Below, in pieces: positions 34,912 through 46,397 of a stretch of DNA of 64,000 nt; position 1 is the stretch's first letter; the number at the start of each line of letters is the position of its first letter. The stretch covers positions 43,973,072 through 44,037,071 of the forward strand of contig NC_092326.1 of the NCBI RefSeq assembly GCF_036785885.1, read 5' to 3'. The position numbers were made by a program, and so were the translations under genes. The notes beneath the pieces were generated by a model. The model was not told the origin of the DNA. It saw only the letters and a program-made list of their open reading frames with translations, and did no database searches. The stretch is from Coffea arabica. Taxonomy: Eukaryota > Streptophyta > Magnoliopsida > Gentianales > Rubiaceae.

Positions 34912-36936
34912 CTACCAATAATCCCCGCAAGAGCAATGTCCATCCTCGAAATGATGGTAGCGAATTGGATCTCTGATAACGATGCTTCGACTCTCCATTT
35001 TTGCCAAAAGTTTTGCAAAATCATGGCAGTCCCCGCAGATCCTCAGGTTTTTCCTGATCCTAATGGTCTTCCCGCTGGACAAGGCCATAATTCCAAATGC
35101 CATAGCCAGTTTTTCGCTGTGGTAGAGGAGCGAGTCTTCCATCTGCTCCTCCTCGAGATCTTGCAAGACAAAATTTGCATCCGGAACATAACCCATCTCT
35201 TTTAACCTGTGGATTATCTGTTTCAACTCCCTCCTAATAGCGATAATCTGTGGGTGGGATTTGTCTCCCAATATGAAAGCGTGCACACATTTATTTACTT
35301 CAATCCAGCTACATCCTGGTTCTTTCTTGACTCCTTTATGCCTCATAGCATTCCTAACTTCTGTTATCTCATCCCATCTCTGAGAATTCGCATAAATATT
35401 AGACAGTAATATATAAGTTCCTGCATCATCTGGGTCATGCTTAATTATTTGTTTGGCAGCATAGGCAGCCAGGTCCATGTTACGATGAACTCTGCAAGCA
35501 CCGAGCAATGCTCTCCATGTCACAGCATCCGGTTCACATTCCATTTTGTGAATCAGTTCCACGGCTTCGTCAAGCCTCCCAGCTCTCCCAAGAAGATCAA
35601 CCATGCAACCATAATGCTCTCTTCCTGGATCAATCCCATATAGCTTCTTCATGGAACGGAAGTAGTAGCGTCCATCATCTACCAATCCGGCATGGCTACA
35701 AGCAAACAGAACTCCCAAAATGGTAATGTGATTTGGTTTGATCTTTGAGACCGCCATTGCCTTGAATAATTCCAGAGCTCTCCTGCTAAAACCATTCTGC
35801 GCCAAGCCCATGATCATGGTGCTCCATGAAATCACGTCCTTATCCACCATCCGACTGAAAATAGAATCCGAGTCCTTGAAACTGCCACACTTGCAATACA
35901 TGTCGAGGAGTGCATTGTTCAGGATCAAGTCCTGATCATACTTGAGCACGTGAACATGAAGTTGTCTCCCTAATTCCAGGAGAGCTAAGCTAGTGCAAGC
36001 TCTCAGAACACTAGTCAGTGTCGACTGATCAGCCTGAAAGCCAGCTCTCTTCATTCTTATATAAAGATGTAGTGCTGGATCACCATCACTATTCTGCGCG
36101 AAGCCCCCAATGATGGAATTCCAAACGACCTGGTCACGGGTTACCATCTCGCCAAACACGCAAAGGGCAGAACTCATTTCACCCCACCTGGAATAAACAT
36201 CAATCAGAGCGCTTCTTACGTAGACATCAGATTCCAGACCAACCTTAATAATGCTACAGTGAATCTGAGTAAGAAGCTGTAATTCATGGCAGGCCCTCAA
36301 AACCGAAGAGAAAGTAAACATGTTGGGGCAGACCCCATCTCTGAGCATCAGAATCAAGAGGTCCAAGGCCCTGCGTTGGAGGGGCGGGGAGGATGCAGCA
36401 GCATAAGCGGAAATCATGGTTGTCCAGGAGATGACATTTCTGCGAGGCATTTGGTCGAACAAGGCTTGAGCTTCGGGAAGCAGCCTGAATTTGACGTACA
36501 TGTTAAGGAGATGGTTGAGAAGAAACGTTTTGGGCCGATATCCCGGGGAGAAGACGTGACGGTGGATGCTTCTCCCATGTTCGATAGCACGGCGAGCCGC
36601 GCAGCAACTGATGAGGTGGGAGTAAGCAAGGGAGTGGGCAAAGATGTTGCGCTGTTGCATAGTGTCCAATGCTTTCATTGCCCTGGGGAGGTCCCCTCGG
36701 TAGCAGTGGTCAATGAAGTTATCGATCACTTTAGCATTTTCAGCTGCTGCTGAGGATGCATTGCAGTTGGTGGTAGGCGCATCATAATAGCCGCCGCCTG
36801 AGGAGCGTCGCGACGGTGACGACGGCCCTGCTAGCAGCGCTAAGGAAGAGAAGAAGCGGAGTGGAATACATGGCCGCTCTCTGACCACCACCACCACCAC
36901 CCTCCCCCTCCCCCTCATCATTACTACTCTCAACAA
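34912..36936 (-). CDS. REME1: DYW-class pentatricopeptide repeat RNA-editing factor, REME1-like
   Basis: An uninterrupted frame of 674 residues encodes an N-terminal Arg/Ser-rich presequence (mitochondrial-like) and then PLS-type PPR repeats from about residue 70 (for example NVISWTTMISAY, DQVVWNSIIGGFAQNS, DVISWSTMIMGLAQNG). E/E+ motifs follow (CSWIEVNKCVHAFILGDKSHP), then a complete DYW deaminase domain with HSEKLAMAFG, the CGDCH zinc cluster and the terminal CSCGDYW. The HSE plus CxxC arrangement is the cytidine-deaminase active site for C-to-U editing. Segments such as RDLPRAMKA-like GDLPRAMKALD and KYDQDLILNNAL match Arabidopsis REME1 (At2g03880), which edits mitochondrial nad transcripts. 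The gene is intronless, as is usual in the family. In the present genome it lies 5.6 kb head-to-head from the aminoacylase gene, with a LINE and a MITE between them. Confidence 0.93.
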   Translation of the reverse strand: MLRVVMMRGRGRVVVVVVRERPCIPLRFFSSLALLAGPSSPSRRSSGGGYYDAPTTNCNASSAAAENAKVIDNFIDHCYRGDLPRAMKALDTMQQRNIFAHSLAYSHLISCCAARRAIEHGRSIHRHVFSPGYRPKTFLLNHLLNMYVKFRLLPEAQALFDQMPRRNVISWTTMISAYAAASSPPLQRRALDLLILMLRDGVCPNMFTFSSVLRACHELQLLTQIHCSIIKVGLESDVYVRSALIDVYSRWGEMSSALCVFGEMVTRDQVVWNSIIGGFAQNSDGDPALHLYIRMKRAGFQADQSTLTSVLRACTSLALLELGRQLHVHVLKYDQDLILNNALLDMYCKCGSFKDSDSIFSRMVDKDVISWSTMIMGLAQNGFSRRALELFKAMAVSKIKPNHITILGVLFACSHAGLVDDGRYYFRSMKKLYGIDPGREHYGCMVDLLGRAGRLDEAVELIHKMECEPDAVTWRALLGACRVHRNMDLAAYAAKQIIKHDPDDAGTYILLSNIYANSQRWDEITEVRNAMRHKGVKKEPGCSWIEVNKCVHAFILGDKSHPQIIAIRRELKQIIHRLKEMGYVPDANFVLQDLEEEQMEDSLLYHSEKLAMAFGIMALSSGKTIRIRKNLRICGDCHDFAKLLAKMESRSIVIRDPIRYHHFEDGHCSCGDYW

Positions 36937-37164
36937 CCGGTCGAGCCACCTTAATGCAAAAGGAAAAAAAAAACTCTCCTTACGAGTCTAATCTAATCTA
37001 CCCAAACTGTCATCGCTTCTCAATCTTTGCAAGTTTTAAGATCAAATCACCGGAAAAAGAAAAGGCCATCACATCTATGATCCCCTCTTAATCCCAACAA
37101 TTGTAGAGCAAAAGCACACAAAAGAAAACGGCCGTCTTTATTTATGGTGTAGTTCATGGAGATA
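36937..37164 (-). promoter_or_regulatory. 5' region of the REME1-like gene
   Basis: This is upstream DNA between the PPR start codon and the LINE target duplication. Nothing specific is recognised. Confidence 0.4.
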
Positions 37165-40100
37165 GGATTGGAGGCTGAAATTTTTTTTTTGTCGAAACGT
37201 TAGCTTTATAGATATAATCGAATTTACAGTATTTGGACAAAGGTCCAAGCAAGAGGACATAAGTCCTACAAAAACATTGGTGCCTAACACCTAAGATTGG
37301 GATTCACCCATTCTTCATCTACAAAGATGTTTAGAGCATGCATGCTCAACTTGATACTTCCCACAAACCCTGAATTAACAAAAGAGAAGGAACATGTTTG
37401 AAACAGATTACTTATGTACTGGATGTCATCTATTAGAGTAGCCATCAGGTGGTTGCTGGTCCGAATGTTTTTTATGCACTCTACCATCACCCCATTTTCC
37501 AGCTCCACTTTAATGTTCCTCCATCCTTGGCTGATCGCATTCAGTAGTGCAAGTCTCACCGCACCAGCTTGGTCTTGTATTGGTTCTGCAGACATTCTTT
37601 CCCTCATTGCCCAACATGCTTGAAGACGTCCTGAAGAGTCAGTAGCTGTGATTCCAATTCCCACCATTTTTTGTCTTGCGTCTTGATGAGTGTGGACCTT
37701 GATCATCAGGCTGGCTTGGATCTCTCTTTGACTCTGCGATTGCCTAGTACTTTGTTGTACTTCTGTTCCCTGAGAGTTCTTTCTTATCACCTTCCCTTTG
37801 TTGGCCTCATCAAACTCCATCCATTCTTTCATGGCTTTATGTATTATCTTATGAGGTTCCCTTTTCTTTTGGTTAAACTCCCTCTCATTCCTGACTTTCC
37901 AGATTTGCCAGAAGATGTTTATAGTTAGATTCACCTGATCTTCCCCTCCTCTGTCTTGTTGGGCTTTTATGATTGCAGACCACCATTTGATGAAGCAATC
38001 TGATGTTAGTTGTACTCCATCCCATTGTACTGGCGATAACTTCCATATTTCCTTTGCTCTATTGCATTGGAACAGGAGATGTTCGATTGTTTCTTCCTTT
38101 TCTCCACACCCTGTGCACAGAGGGACACCTTGTCTTGTTCTTCTGTATATTTCGCCTCTCACGGGAAATCCCCCATGCAAGCACTTCCATATAAACACTT
38201 TCATTTTCTGACTCATCTTCTGCTGCCATAGAGTTTTCCAGACTCTTCTGATATTTCCTTCATAGCTTGGTCCATCACTTTCCCTCCTTCTTACACTCTC
38301 CAGTCCCTTTTCCTTCATCCACACCTTATACCCAGATTGAGCTGTGTATTGGCCATTCTGAGAGTGCATCCAAAAATGGCTATCTTCTTTCCCTGTTAGA
38401 CTTATAGGTATTTTCAGAATTCTCTCGGCATCTTGTTGATTAAAGATTCTGAATATCAGGACTGCATTCCATCTGTTATTGGTGATGAGATCTGATACAT
38501 GCTGAAGTTGACACCCCAAGGGCTTTCATGTTGTTGGTTTCCTATTTGGGCTCTCTGGAATCCAATCGTCATCCCAAATTCGTGTTCCTTTACCATTCCC
38601 TATTTTCCTCTTGACTCCATTTTGCACTCATTTTCTTACAGCAGCTAAACTTTGCCATATCCAGGAGGCATTCTGGGGGACCTTGCTGGTGAAAAGTGAT
38701 TGTCTGGAGTAGTATTTTTCCTTTAGAACTCTACTGACTAATAAGTTTGGCTGTGTTAATAACTTCCAAACTTGTTTGACCAGAAGAGCTCTATTGAATA
38801 ATTGCAAGTCCTTAAAGCCCATTCCTCCACTACTTCTCTTTTCTGTCAGCTTCCTCCAGCCAATCCAATGCATCCTTTTCTTTCCTTCAGTATCCCCCCA
38901 CCAGTAATCTGCCATTTTAACACTAATGTCTCTGCACAGCTTGGTAGACAATCTGAAGCACGACATGGTGAAAGTTGGCATGGCCATAGCTACAGCTTTT
39001 AGCATTACTTCTTTCCCTGCCTGGCTTAGTAGCTTGTTTTTCCATCCCTGCAACTTCTTATCAATAGAATTTTTTATGAACCCAAACACCTGCTCCTTAG
39101 ATCTTGTTATGATCATAGGTAAGCCCAGGTATTGACCTTGTCCTTTCTGCTGTATTGACCCCATTGAATGACAGACTTCCTCCCTCACTGTTTAGGTTGT
39201 ATTTTTACTAAAGAAAACTGAGGATTTGTCCATGTTGATTAGCTGACCTGTTGCCTTTTCATACACTTTGAGGATCTTCATTAGCTTCCCAGCTTCTTGC
39301 CTATTAGCTTTGCAAAATACTAGAGAGTCATCAGCAAAAAACAGATGAGTGATTGCTGGTGCCCCTCTACTGATTTTGATTCCTGTTAGCTCCTTTCCCA
39401 CCTTAGCTTTCTGTAGCAGGTTAGACAATCCTTCTGAGCACATTAGAAACAGGTATGGAGAGAGTGGATCACCTTGCCTGATGCCTCTCGATGGGGTTAT
39501 GAACTCCTTCTGTTCACCATTTATGTTGAATGAGTAAGTCACTGAACTTATACAGGCAGTAATCCACCTTATCCACGTGTGGCAGAACCCCATTCTTTCC
39601 ATTATAGCTTTCAGGAAGTCCTATTCCACCCTGTCATAGGCCTTTGACATATCCAGTTTCACAGCCATCATACCATCTCTACCATGTCTTTTGTTTTTCA
39701 AGAAGTGCATCAATTCATGAGAAAGGATGACATTATCTATAATTTGCTTACCTGGCACAAATGCAGATTGATTTTTGCTAATACATCTAGACAAGAAAGG
39801 CTTTAGTCTATTGACAAGAATTTTAGCAAGGGCTTTATAGACCACTTGGCACAGGCTTATAGGTCTAAACTGTTTGATCTCAGTAGGACAGTCGACTTTA
39901 GGGATCAGAGAGATGACTGTGTGATTTATGGCTTTAAGAATGACACTATTGTGAAAGAAATCTTGAATTGCACTTACCAGGTCCTGCTTAATAATGCTCT
40001 AGAATTTTTGAAAAAAGAGTGGAGACATGCCATCACTTCCAGGAGCCTTATTAGGATTCATAGAGAAGAAGCAGCCTTGATTTCCTCTTCCTCTACTTTT

Positions 40101-41692
40101 TTGGTCAGGTCACTATTCATTTGCTCAGTTATGGAGACAGGAATCCCCTCTAAGATGTCCTCTAGCTCCCTCGACCCTGAACTCTTAAACAATTCTCCAT
40201 AATAGTTAGCTATTTCCTTTTCCAACTCTTTATCATTTGCAGTCCATTCTTCATTTGATTTTATCAACTTCTGAAGTCTATTTCTTCTCCTCCTTCCCTT
40301 GACTGTTGCATGGAAGAATTGAGTGTTTTTGTCACCCTCTTTTAGCCATCGTACTCTAGACTTCTGATTCCAATAAGCCTCTTCATTCTCATAAGCCAAT
40401 TTCAGCTGTCCTTTCATGTCCTGCACCTTTTGCCTTTTGTTTTCTGCCTCTGATGCCTTAATTTCCTCAATCTGATTTTTGCACCAATTGATTCTTTCTA
40501 GTAAGTTCCCTTTCTTACTGCTGCTCCACTTAAGTAGTTCAACTCTACAATTCTTTATTTTCTGTTTCACCTTGAACCACCTAGTTCCATCGCAATGGGC
40601 ATTCCAAGCCTCCTTCACCACCTTCTCAATCCCATCATGTTGGAGACATCTTTTATCGAACTGAAATCTTTTTTTCCATCTCTTCCTTCCCTTGTCAGTT
40701 TCTAGTATCAACATGCTGTGATCAGAGGCATGCGATTCAATGTGTGTACACTTAACATCCTCATAACACTGTGACCATGCAGTGGAGCATAGGCCTCTGT
40801 CCAGTCTCTCTTTTACTTCACCATTTCCATACTAGTTATTGCTCCAGGTCTACGGCTTCCCTACAAACCCAACATCCATCAGTTGATTCTCATTTATAAA
40901 CTTTCTAAAGTCTTGGAAGCTTCTATTATCTCTCCTCCTTCCACCCTATTTTTCATCATTTGAGGTGATGCCATTGAAGTCGCCCATGATAATCCATTTT
41001 TCATCCCATCCTACTTTCCTTCTATTCAAGACTTCCCACTGCCCTTTCCTTATTTGACTATCACAGCTTGCATAAATTCCAATAAACCACCAGGTTTCCT
41101 TTTTCTCTTTATCTTCCACTTTAGCCTCAATAGTAAAAGCTGTGCCTTGTACTTCTGAAATCTTGACATCATTATTCCAAAAAAGGGTCATCCCACCACT
41201 TCTATTCATAGCCTCTACTACAAAACTATTTTCGAAATTCAGAATATTTTTTATTTTTTCCATATACCTTTTCCTGTTTTTTGTTTCACTTAGAAATATG
41301 ATACTAGGGGGGAGGAGTCTATTTTCCTCCTTCATATGGGAAACTGTCAATGGACTCTCTGCACCTTGACAGTTCCACACCAGGACCCTCATTGTTGGTT
41401 GAGAGACCAAGATGGGACTGGTCTCTTCCCCCCTTAGCAACTGGTCATTGAAGACCATCTCACCTCTTACTTTGTTCCTTTTAGCATTTTGCTCAGTAGG
41501 TTCCATATCCAGCATTTCCTCATCAACAATATGCAGTTTCCTCTTAGTGTTAACACCTTCTCTGACTTCTAGATTTTGAATCTCATTTAGAGGTTGTCTA
41601 CCTCCATCGTTCTTCTTATACCATAGCCTTACTTTTCTTTCCCCCCTTATTCCATTTCCCTTAACCTGGCCTGGATGGATTGGAGGCTGAAA
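37165..41692 (-). mobile_element. 5'-truncated L1-type LINE with 16-bp target-site duplication
   Basis: The body spans 37181-41676. The 16-mer GGATTGGAGGCTGAAA is present on both sides (37165-37180 and 41677-41692), and a T10 run at 37181-37190 is the poly(A) tail of the minus-strand element. Read on the minus strand the order is a leftover of upstream coding sequence (about 41676-41395), an endonuclease domain starting MRVLVWNCQGA (about 41392) with the GDFNG motif, reverse transcriptase (RGIRQGDPLSPYLF, and FADD at about 39330), the zf-RVT region (about 38230-38000) and an RNase H-like C-terminus (about 37720-37284). This is the layout of plant L1 elements. Full-length elements are usually longer, so the 5' end is missing. 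The ORF is broken by one frameshift (about 40070) and at least six in-frame stops, so it is inactive. Confidence 0.93.
37284..41676 (-). pseudogene. Degenerate LINE ORF2 (endonuclease, reverse transcriptase, RNase H)
   Basis: From 41676 to about 40070 one frame is used; from about 40070 to 37284 another single frame. In-frame stops are at 40946-40948, 39999-40001, 39621-39623, 39192-39194, 38628-38630 and 38526-38528. At least the first three stand where plant L1 proteins usually have tryptophan (DEKW, KFWS, VEWD), that is TGG to TAG. Endonuclease, RT (RQGDPLSP, FADD) and zinc-knuckle motifs (CTGCGEKEETIEHLLFQC) remain readable, so decay is recent to moderate. The first residues of the frame opening at 41740 come from host DNA outside the element. 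Confidence 0.85.
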
Positions 41693-41888
41693 GAAAGAAA
41701 CAATTTTGATAGTGGTACAGTCAGTCAAATTCTGACACACAGTGGTCTCTTTCTTTAGTACTTAAGCATCCCATGAGAAAAATTCTAGTGACTAGAAGAA
41801 TATGGTCATATATATAGAAAGTGAGGCGTGACAACAACTAGAATATTATTGTCCGACCAAAGTGTTACGTTAGCAGCTGAGGGCTGGT
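41693..41888. other. Host spacer between LINE and MITE
   Basis: About 200 bp of unique-looking sequence between the right target duplication of the LINE and the left one of the MITE. It probably belongs to the original divergent promoter. Confidence 0.5.
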
Positions 41889-42498
41889 GGATGGTACCTC
41901 TGTTTTGAAATTCGGACCGGACCGGCCGGTCGAATCGGTCGAACCGGGAACCGGCCAGGTAGCCGGTCCGAGTCGTATTAAAAAACCGGAAATTTAAAAC
42001 CCGGTCAAAGCCGGTCAAAAACCGGGTTTGACCGGAAAAAAACCGGTTTTTCCGGTTCAACAGTAATTTTTTTAAAAAAAAATTCAAACTTTATAATATT
42101 ATGTTTTGACCCCCTAAATTGTTAAAACTTATCGATATACCTCAAATATTTGATACTTTATAAATATTGTCCTAAAATTTGATGTTATTTTTCAATTAAA
42201 CTCATAAATTTAATTCTAAACTTGTTAATATTTATTAAATAATATAAATTGCTACTTAATTGTTCTAATTTTTTTATATTTTCTTGTTAAATAAATTTAA
42301 AACATCAAATATATATGAATATACCTTTATTAATATCAATATATTATTAGATATTATAAATATAATATTTTAATTTTTAAATAATTTTTATTTATGACGT
42401 CATCCGGTTCGACCCCTATCGACTCCCGGTCGAACCCATTGACCCCTGACCTTGGTCGAGTCACTATCCGGTCCGGTTCTGAAAACATAGGATGGTAC
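41889..42498. mobile_element. Mutator-like MITE with perfect 9-bp TSD
   Basis: The element spans 41898-42489 (592 bp). The 9-mer GGATGGTAC flanks it exactly at 41889-41897 and 42490-42498. The ends are inverted: CTCTGTTTTGAAATTCGGACC on the left, and the right end read inward is TATGTTTTCAGAACCGGACC. Both arms are rich in ACCGG/CCGGT palindromic motifs; the centre is AT-rich. A 9-bp duplication indicates the Mutator superfamily. No coding capacity. The right end is 70 bp from the aminoacylase start codon. Confidence 0.9.
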
Positions 42499-42567
42499 AA
42501 TACGTTTCCCTTCAGAGCGAGAGTATTCGCGGCGGCGTCGGGTGGTGGGCGGGGAACTTGGCACGAT

Positions 42568-45500
42568 ATGATTACTCTTGCTCGCCTCTTCCTCCTCTTC
42601 CTGGTACTCTTCCTTTCTTCTTCAGCTAGCAAAGCCGCTTCAGCAGTATCCCAGGATGAAGATTCTTCATCGGCTTCATCGATTATATCGAGGTTCCGGC
42701 AATACCTCCAGATAAACACCGCCCAACCCAAACCCAACTATCATGAAGCCGCCGATTTCTTAATCTCCCAGGCCAACTCCCTCTCCCTCGAATCCCAAGT
42801 CCTTGAATTCGTTCAGGGCAAACCACTGGTCCTTCTCAAGTGGCCCGGCAAGAACCCCGCCCTTCCCTCCATCCTCCTCAACTCCCACACCGACGTCGTT
42901 CCCTCCGAGCACCACAAGTGGGCCCACCCTCCCTTTGACGCCCACCTCGACTCCGCCACCGGCAACATCTACGCCCGCGGCTCCCAGGACATGAAGTGCG
43001 TGGGGATGCAATACCTGGAGGCCATCCGGAAGCTCAAGGCTTCTCCTTCCTTCCGCCAGCCTCTTCGGACCGTCTACCTCTCCTTCGTCCCCGACGAGGA
43101 GATTGGCGGCCACCACGGCGCAGAGATGCTCGCCCATTCCGAAGTCTTCCAGAAGATGAACGTCGGGGTGGTGCTTGACGAGGGTCTGGCCTCCCCTGAT
43201 GATTTTTACAGGGTTTTCTATGCTGAAAGGTCACCCATGTGGCTGGTCATCAAGGCCACTGGCCCTCCCGGACATGGGGCCAAGCTCTACGACAACAGTG
43301 CCATGGAGAACCTGCTGAAGAGCATTGAGAGCATCCGCAGGTTTAGAGCTGCTCAATTTGATCTCGTCAAGTCAGGCTCTAGAGCCGAGGGGGAAGTTAT
43401 CTCTGTTAATATGGCCTTTCTCAAAGCTGGCACTCCTTCCCCCACTGTAAGTCAGTGCAGTGTAGAATATGGACTGGACACACAACCAAGTAGACTGTAT
43501 TCAACTTCTGCTCTGGCATCTTCAGAGAGAATTTTCATGCCTCAATTTATTAGGAATAATATGAACTTTCTATTTTCCATGTTTGACTGGATCTTTCAGG
43601 CTGAACATATACCCAAAAAAAAAAAAAAAACACACACACACACACACACAGAGTGGACACCGTATGTAAATCCTCTGGGAAATTAGCGTGCCTTCTTTGG
43701 TATTTTTATTATCACATCATAATTATAATCTCTTGGTTACTGTGCTTTGAAAGAATAAAGGAGCATTATATAACCTGGCAGCATTTCTTTTTTCTTTTAC
43801 ACGCATTAGCATCGGTAGTTAATATAAACAAAATAATCTGATGCGATATTTTGCGTCTTTGATTTCATGAAATATAATTTGGTGTATCAATTTTGGGAAT
43901 TTGGTTTTTGGTTTTAAAAGGGGCCCTTTACTCCTTACTTCTTTGCAGAATCTTTCAACAAAAGGCAAAAGTACACTTTTTGTTGGATATAGATGCCAAA
44001 TGTAGCCATCCCTATTGGAATGACCAACTTTTCCCACCTATTTGTTTTGACAGGGGTTTGTCATGAATCTACAGCCATCCGAAGCACAGGCAGGTTTGGA
44101 TATCCGAGTCCCTCCAACGGCAGATCACTTGTCCTTGGAGAGACGTATTGCTGAGGAATGGGCTCCTAGTTCACGTAATATGACCTTTGAGGTAATGTGA
44201 ACGTTTTGCTATGTTTCTTTCATGTGTGTTTCTTATGAACTGTAACGAAACTAATTGACCCAACAAGTTTTACATTCTTTCTTTGCTTTTCACATAGCAT
44301 TTAATGTTTGTAAATCGATTGAATGTATTTTACATCTGCTGATGTTGGAAACTGTTCAACCTGAATAGCTGTTTGACTAATAAAGCGCACGATTTGCGTG
44401 GCTTTTACCCACTTGGGAAACCTGTTCCTTTTGAGCTTATGCTATATTAGATCGACTGTGTCAAATTGTGCATCATTTAGATGTAGTCTTGATTAAGTTT
44501 GAAGGCCTTATATTGCAAGATTGATCACTCCTACCCATTAAATGCACATTTGATGGAAATGTCAAAATATTATGCAGAGTACATCAGGTTTCCGATAGCA
44601 TGTGAAATGTTTCGTTTTCCTGAAGAGGGAATGATTTGAAATACTAGTGTGGTTATAGCATTAATTAATGTTTCAGCTGGATGACCAGTAATGGTGGATT
44701 GCCTGAATGATTTTGAAAAGAGAGAGAAATTGCTCTTATTTGTTAAACATAGCATTTGACTGCTGTCATGGGCAACAATTGGCGAGACATACAATTGCAT
44801 ATAAAAGCCCCTTGTTTTAGAAAATTGGAGTGTCCTAACTATTCTCGTAGCTTGGACAGTTCAAACAAAAGGCATCTGTGTATGACAAATTTGGGAAGCC
44901 AATGTTGACGGCTCATGATGGTTCCAATCCTTGGTGGGGACTGTTAGAAGAAGCTATAAAAAATGCTAATGGAAAAGTTGGAAAGCCAGAAATATTTCCT
45001 GCTTCAACGGATGCTCGCTATTTCCGGGAGCAGGGCTTGCCAGCAATTGGCTTTTCTCCCATGGCAAATACTCCCATTCTTCTCCATGACCACAATGAGG
45101 TGAACATTGGCTCTTATATTCTGGCTGGTATCTTTAAACTATACATGTATCCCCATGCATGTTTGCTGGTTTATCTTTTCTGAAAACACACTGTTATCCT
45201 GTGTTTGCATGACCAAATTTATTTTAGATATCTCTGTCTGGAAAGGAAGAGAAGTGTGCTGTCTGTATCTGAAGTTTTACTGTTGCACAAGTGACTATTT
45301 ACCTCTTTGTTGGAACAAGGCACAGACTTGATGGGTTGCAGCCCTAGTTGTAAGATCAGCTAGGAATCTTCTCTTTCCTTTACCCAGTAATCACTAGCAA
45401 TGACTTCTCTTGAACCTATTCCCCCTGGCCTCAGAGACACAAACACAAGAACAACAAAACACCACCACCACCAACAACAACAACAACAGTAAGGCATGAT

Positions 45501-46397
45501 TTGTAAGTCAGAGATTAAATATGAAAATGTCAAATTTTGTGAGGGAAAATTGTGGAAGAAATATGAAATATCAGCCTGGAATTTGTTCTACCTGTCACAA
45601 TTCTTTTTGTTCCATGGTGATTGCTTTTTCCTAAATATAGAGGCCGCATGGATTTTGTTTTCTGCTTGTTGTATTGACATTAGTCTAAGAAGCATGAAAA
45701 AGCTGATTTGAGACACAGAGATGCATGAGAATGCGTAGTTAGTAATGTGCAACAATCTATAATCTAGGACTTGGACCACTAAAGACATGGTATAAAAGTA
45801 ATGTATTAATATAGAGGCTTTTGTTTAGATATGTCCTTTTTTATGGCTGGTAAAAAGGAGTTTAGTCTTGGGTACGAGAGACATGGAACAACAACCTGGG
45901 AAAGGTTGGACCATAGGAAGTGACATGCAGTAGGAACTTAGTTGACAAAGAAACAGAAAGGTTTTCCCGATATTCTTCTCCTGATGTTTCTCACATTCTT
46001 GTACTTGTGTTGAATGTCTTCTGAGTGTGTTAATTGTTACATGAAGTTATAACTCAAACTTGTGTCCAGAGGATGCAAGTACTCAGGAAATGTCATCATG
46101 GTGGTCATAGTGCCATCAGTAATCAACACTTGCAGGAAACTTTGCCAATTGTTTGTGGAAAGCATGTGTTGTGAATACTGTAACGTTGAAAATGTTTTAG
46201 ATTTAGGTTCCGTCTCTCTGTATCTTTAACAGCAAGCTGAAGCAGGGCATTATAAGTGCAATAAATTCCGTTCATTTCTGCAGTTCTTGAACAAGGACGA
46301 GTATTTGAAAGGGATTGATGCATACGAGTCAATAATAAAAGCCTTTGCATCATTTGACGAGCGAACAAGTGATGACGAATCCAAAGCAGAACTGTAA
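42568..46397 (+). CDS. ACY1: Aminoacylase-1 (N-acyl-L-amino-acid amidohydrolase), M20 family
   Basis: Four exons (42568-43446, 44054-44191, 44860-45099, 46284-46397) give 1371 nt, 456 residues, all GT-AG with phase 0. The N-terminus is a clear signal peptide (LARLFLLFLVLFLSSSAS), so the protein enters the secretory pathway. M20 metal and catalytic positions are visible: HTD (His107, Asp109), GSQDMK (bridging Asp141), VPDEEIGG (catalytic Glu177 and metal Glu178), LDEG, and a C-terminal HDHNE. The enzyme hydrolyses N-acetylated amino acids using two zinc ions. The plant homologue I recall, At4g38220, was described as an aquaporin-interacting protein. A frame open from 42394 inside the upstream MITE is in phase with this start and would add 58 residues ahead of the signal peptide; the signal peptide argues for 42568. 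Confidence 0.93.
43615..43650. repeat. A-run and (CA)10 microsatellite in intron 1
   Basis: An A homopolymer followed by ten CA units lies in intron 1 of the aminoacylase gene, 170-200 bp past the donor. Confidence 0.85.

Noticed and set aside
36286-36753. 155-codon plus-strand frame opposite the PPR gene
   Set aside because: Antisense shadow of the REME1-like coding sequence.
42760-43137. 125-codon minus-strand frame inside the aminoacylase exon
   Set aside because: Antisense shadow of a GC-rich coding exon; Gly/Val/Glu-rich translation.
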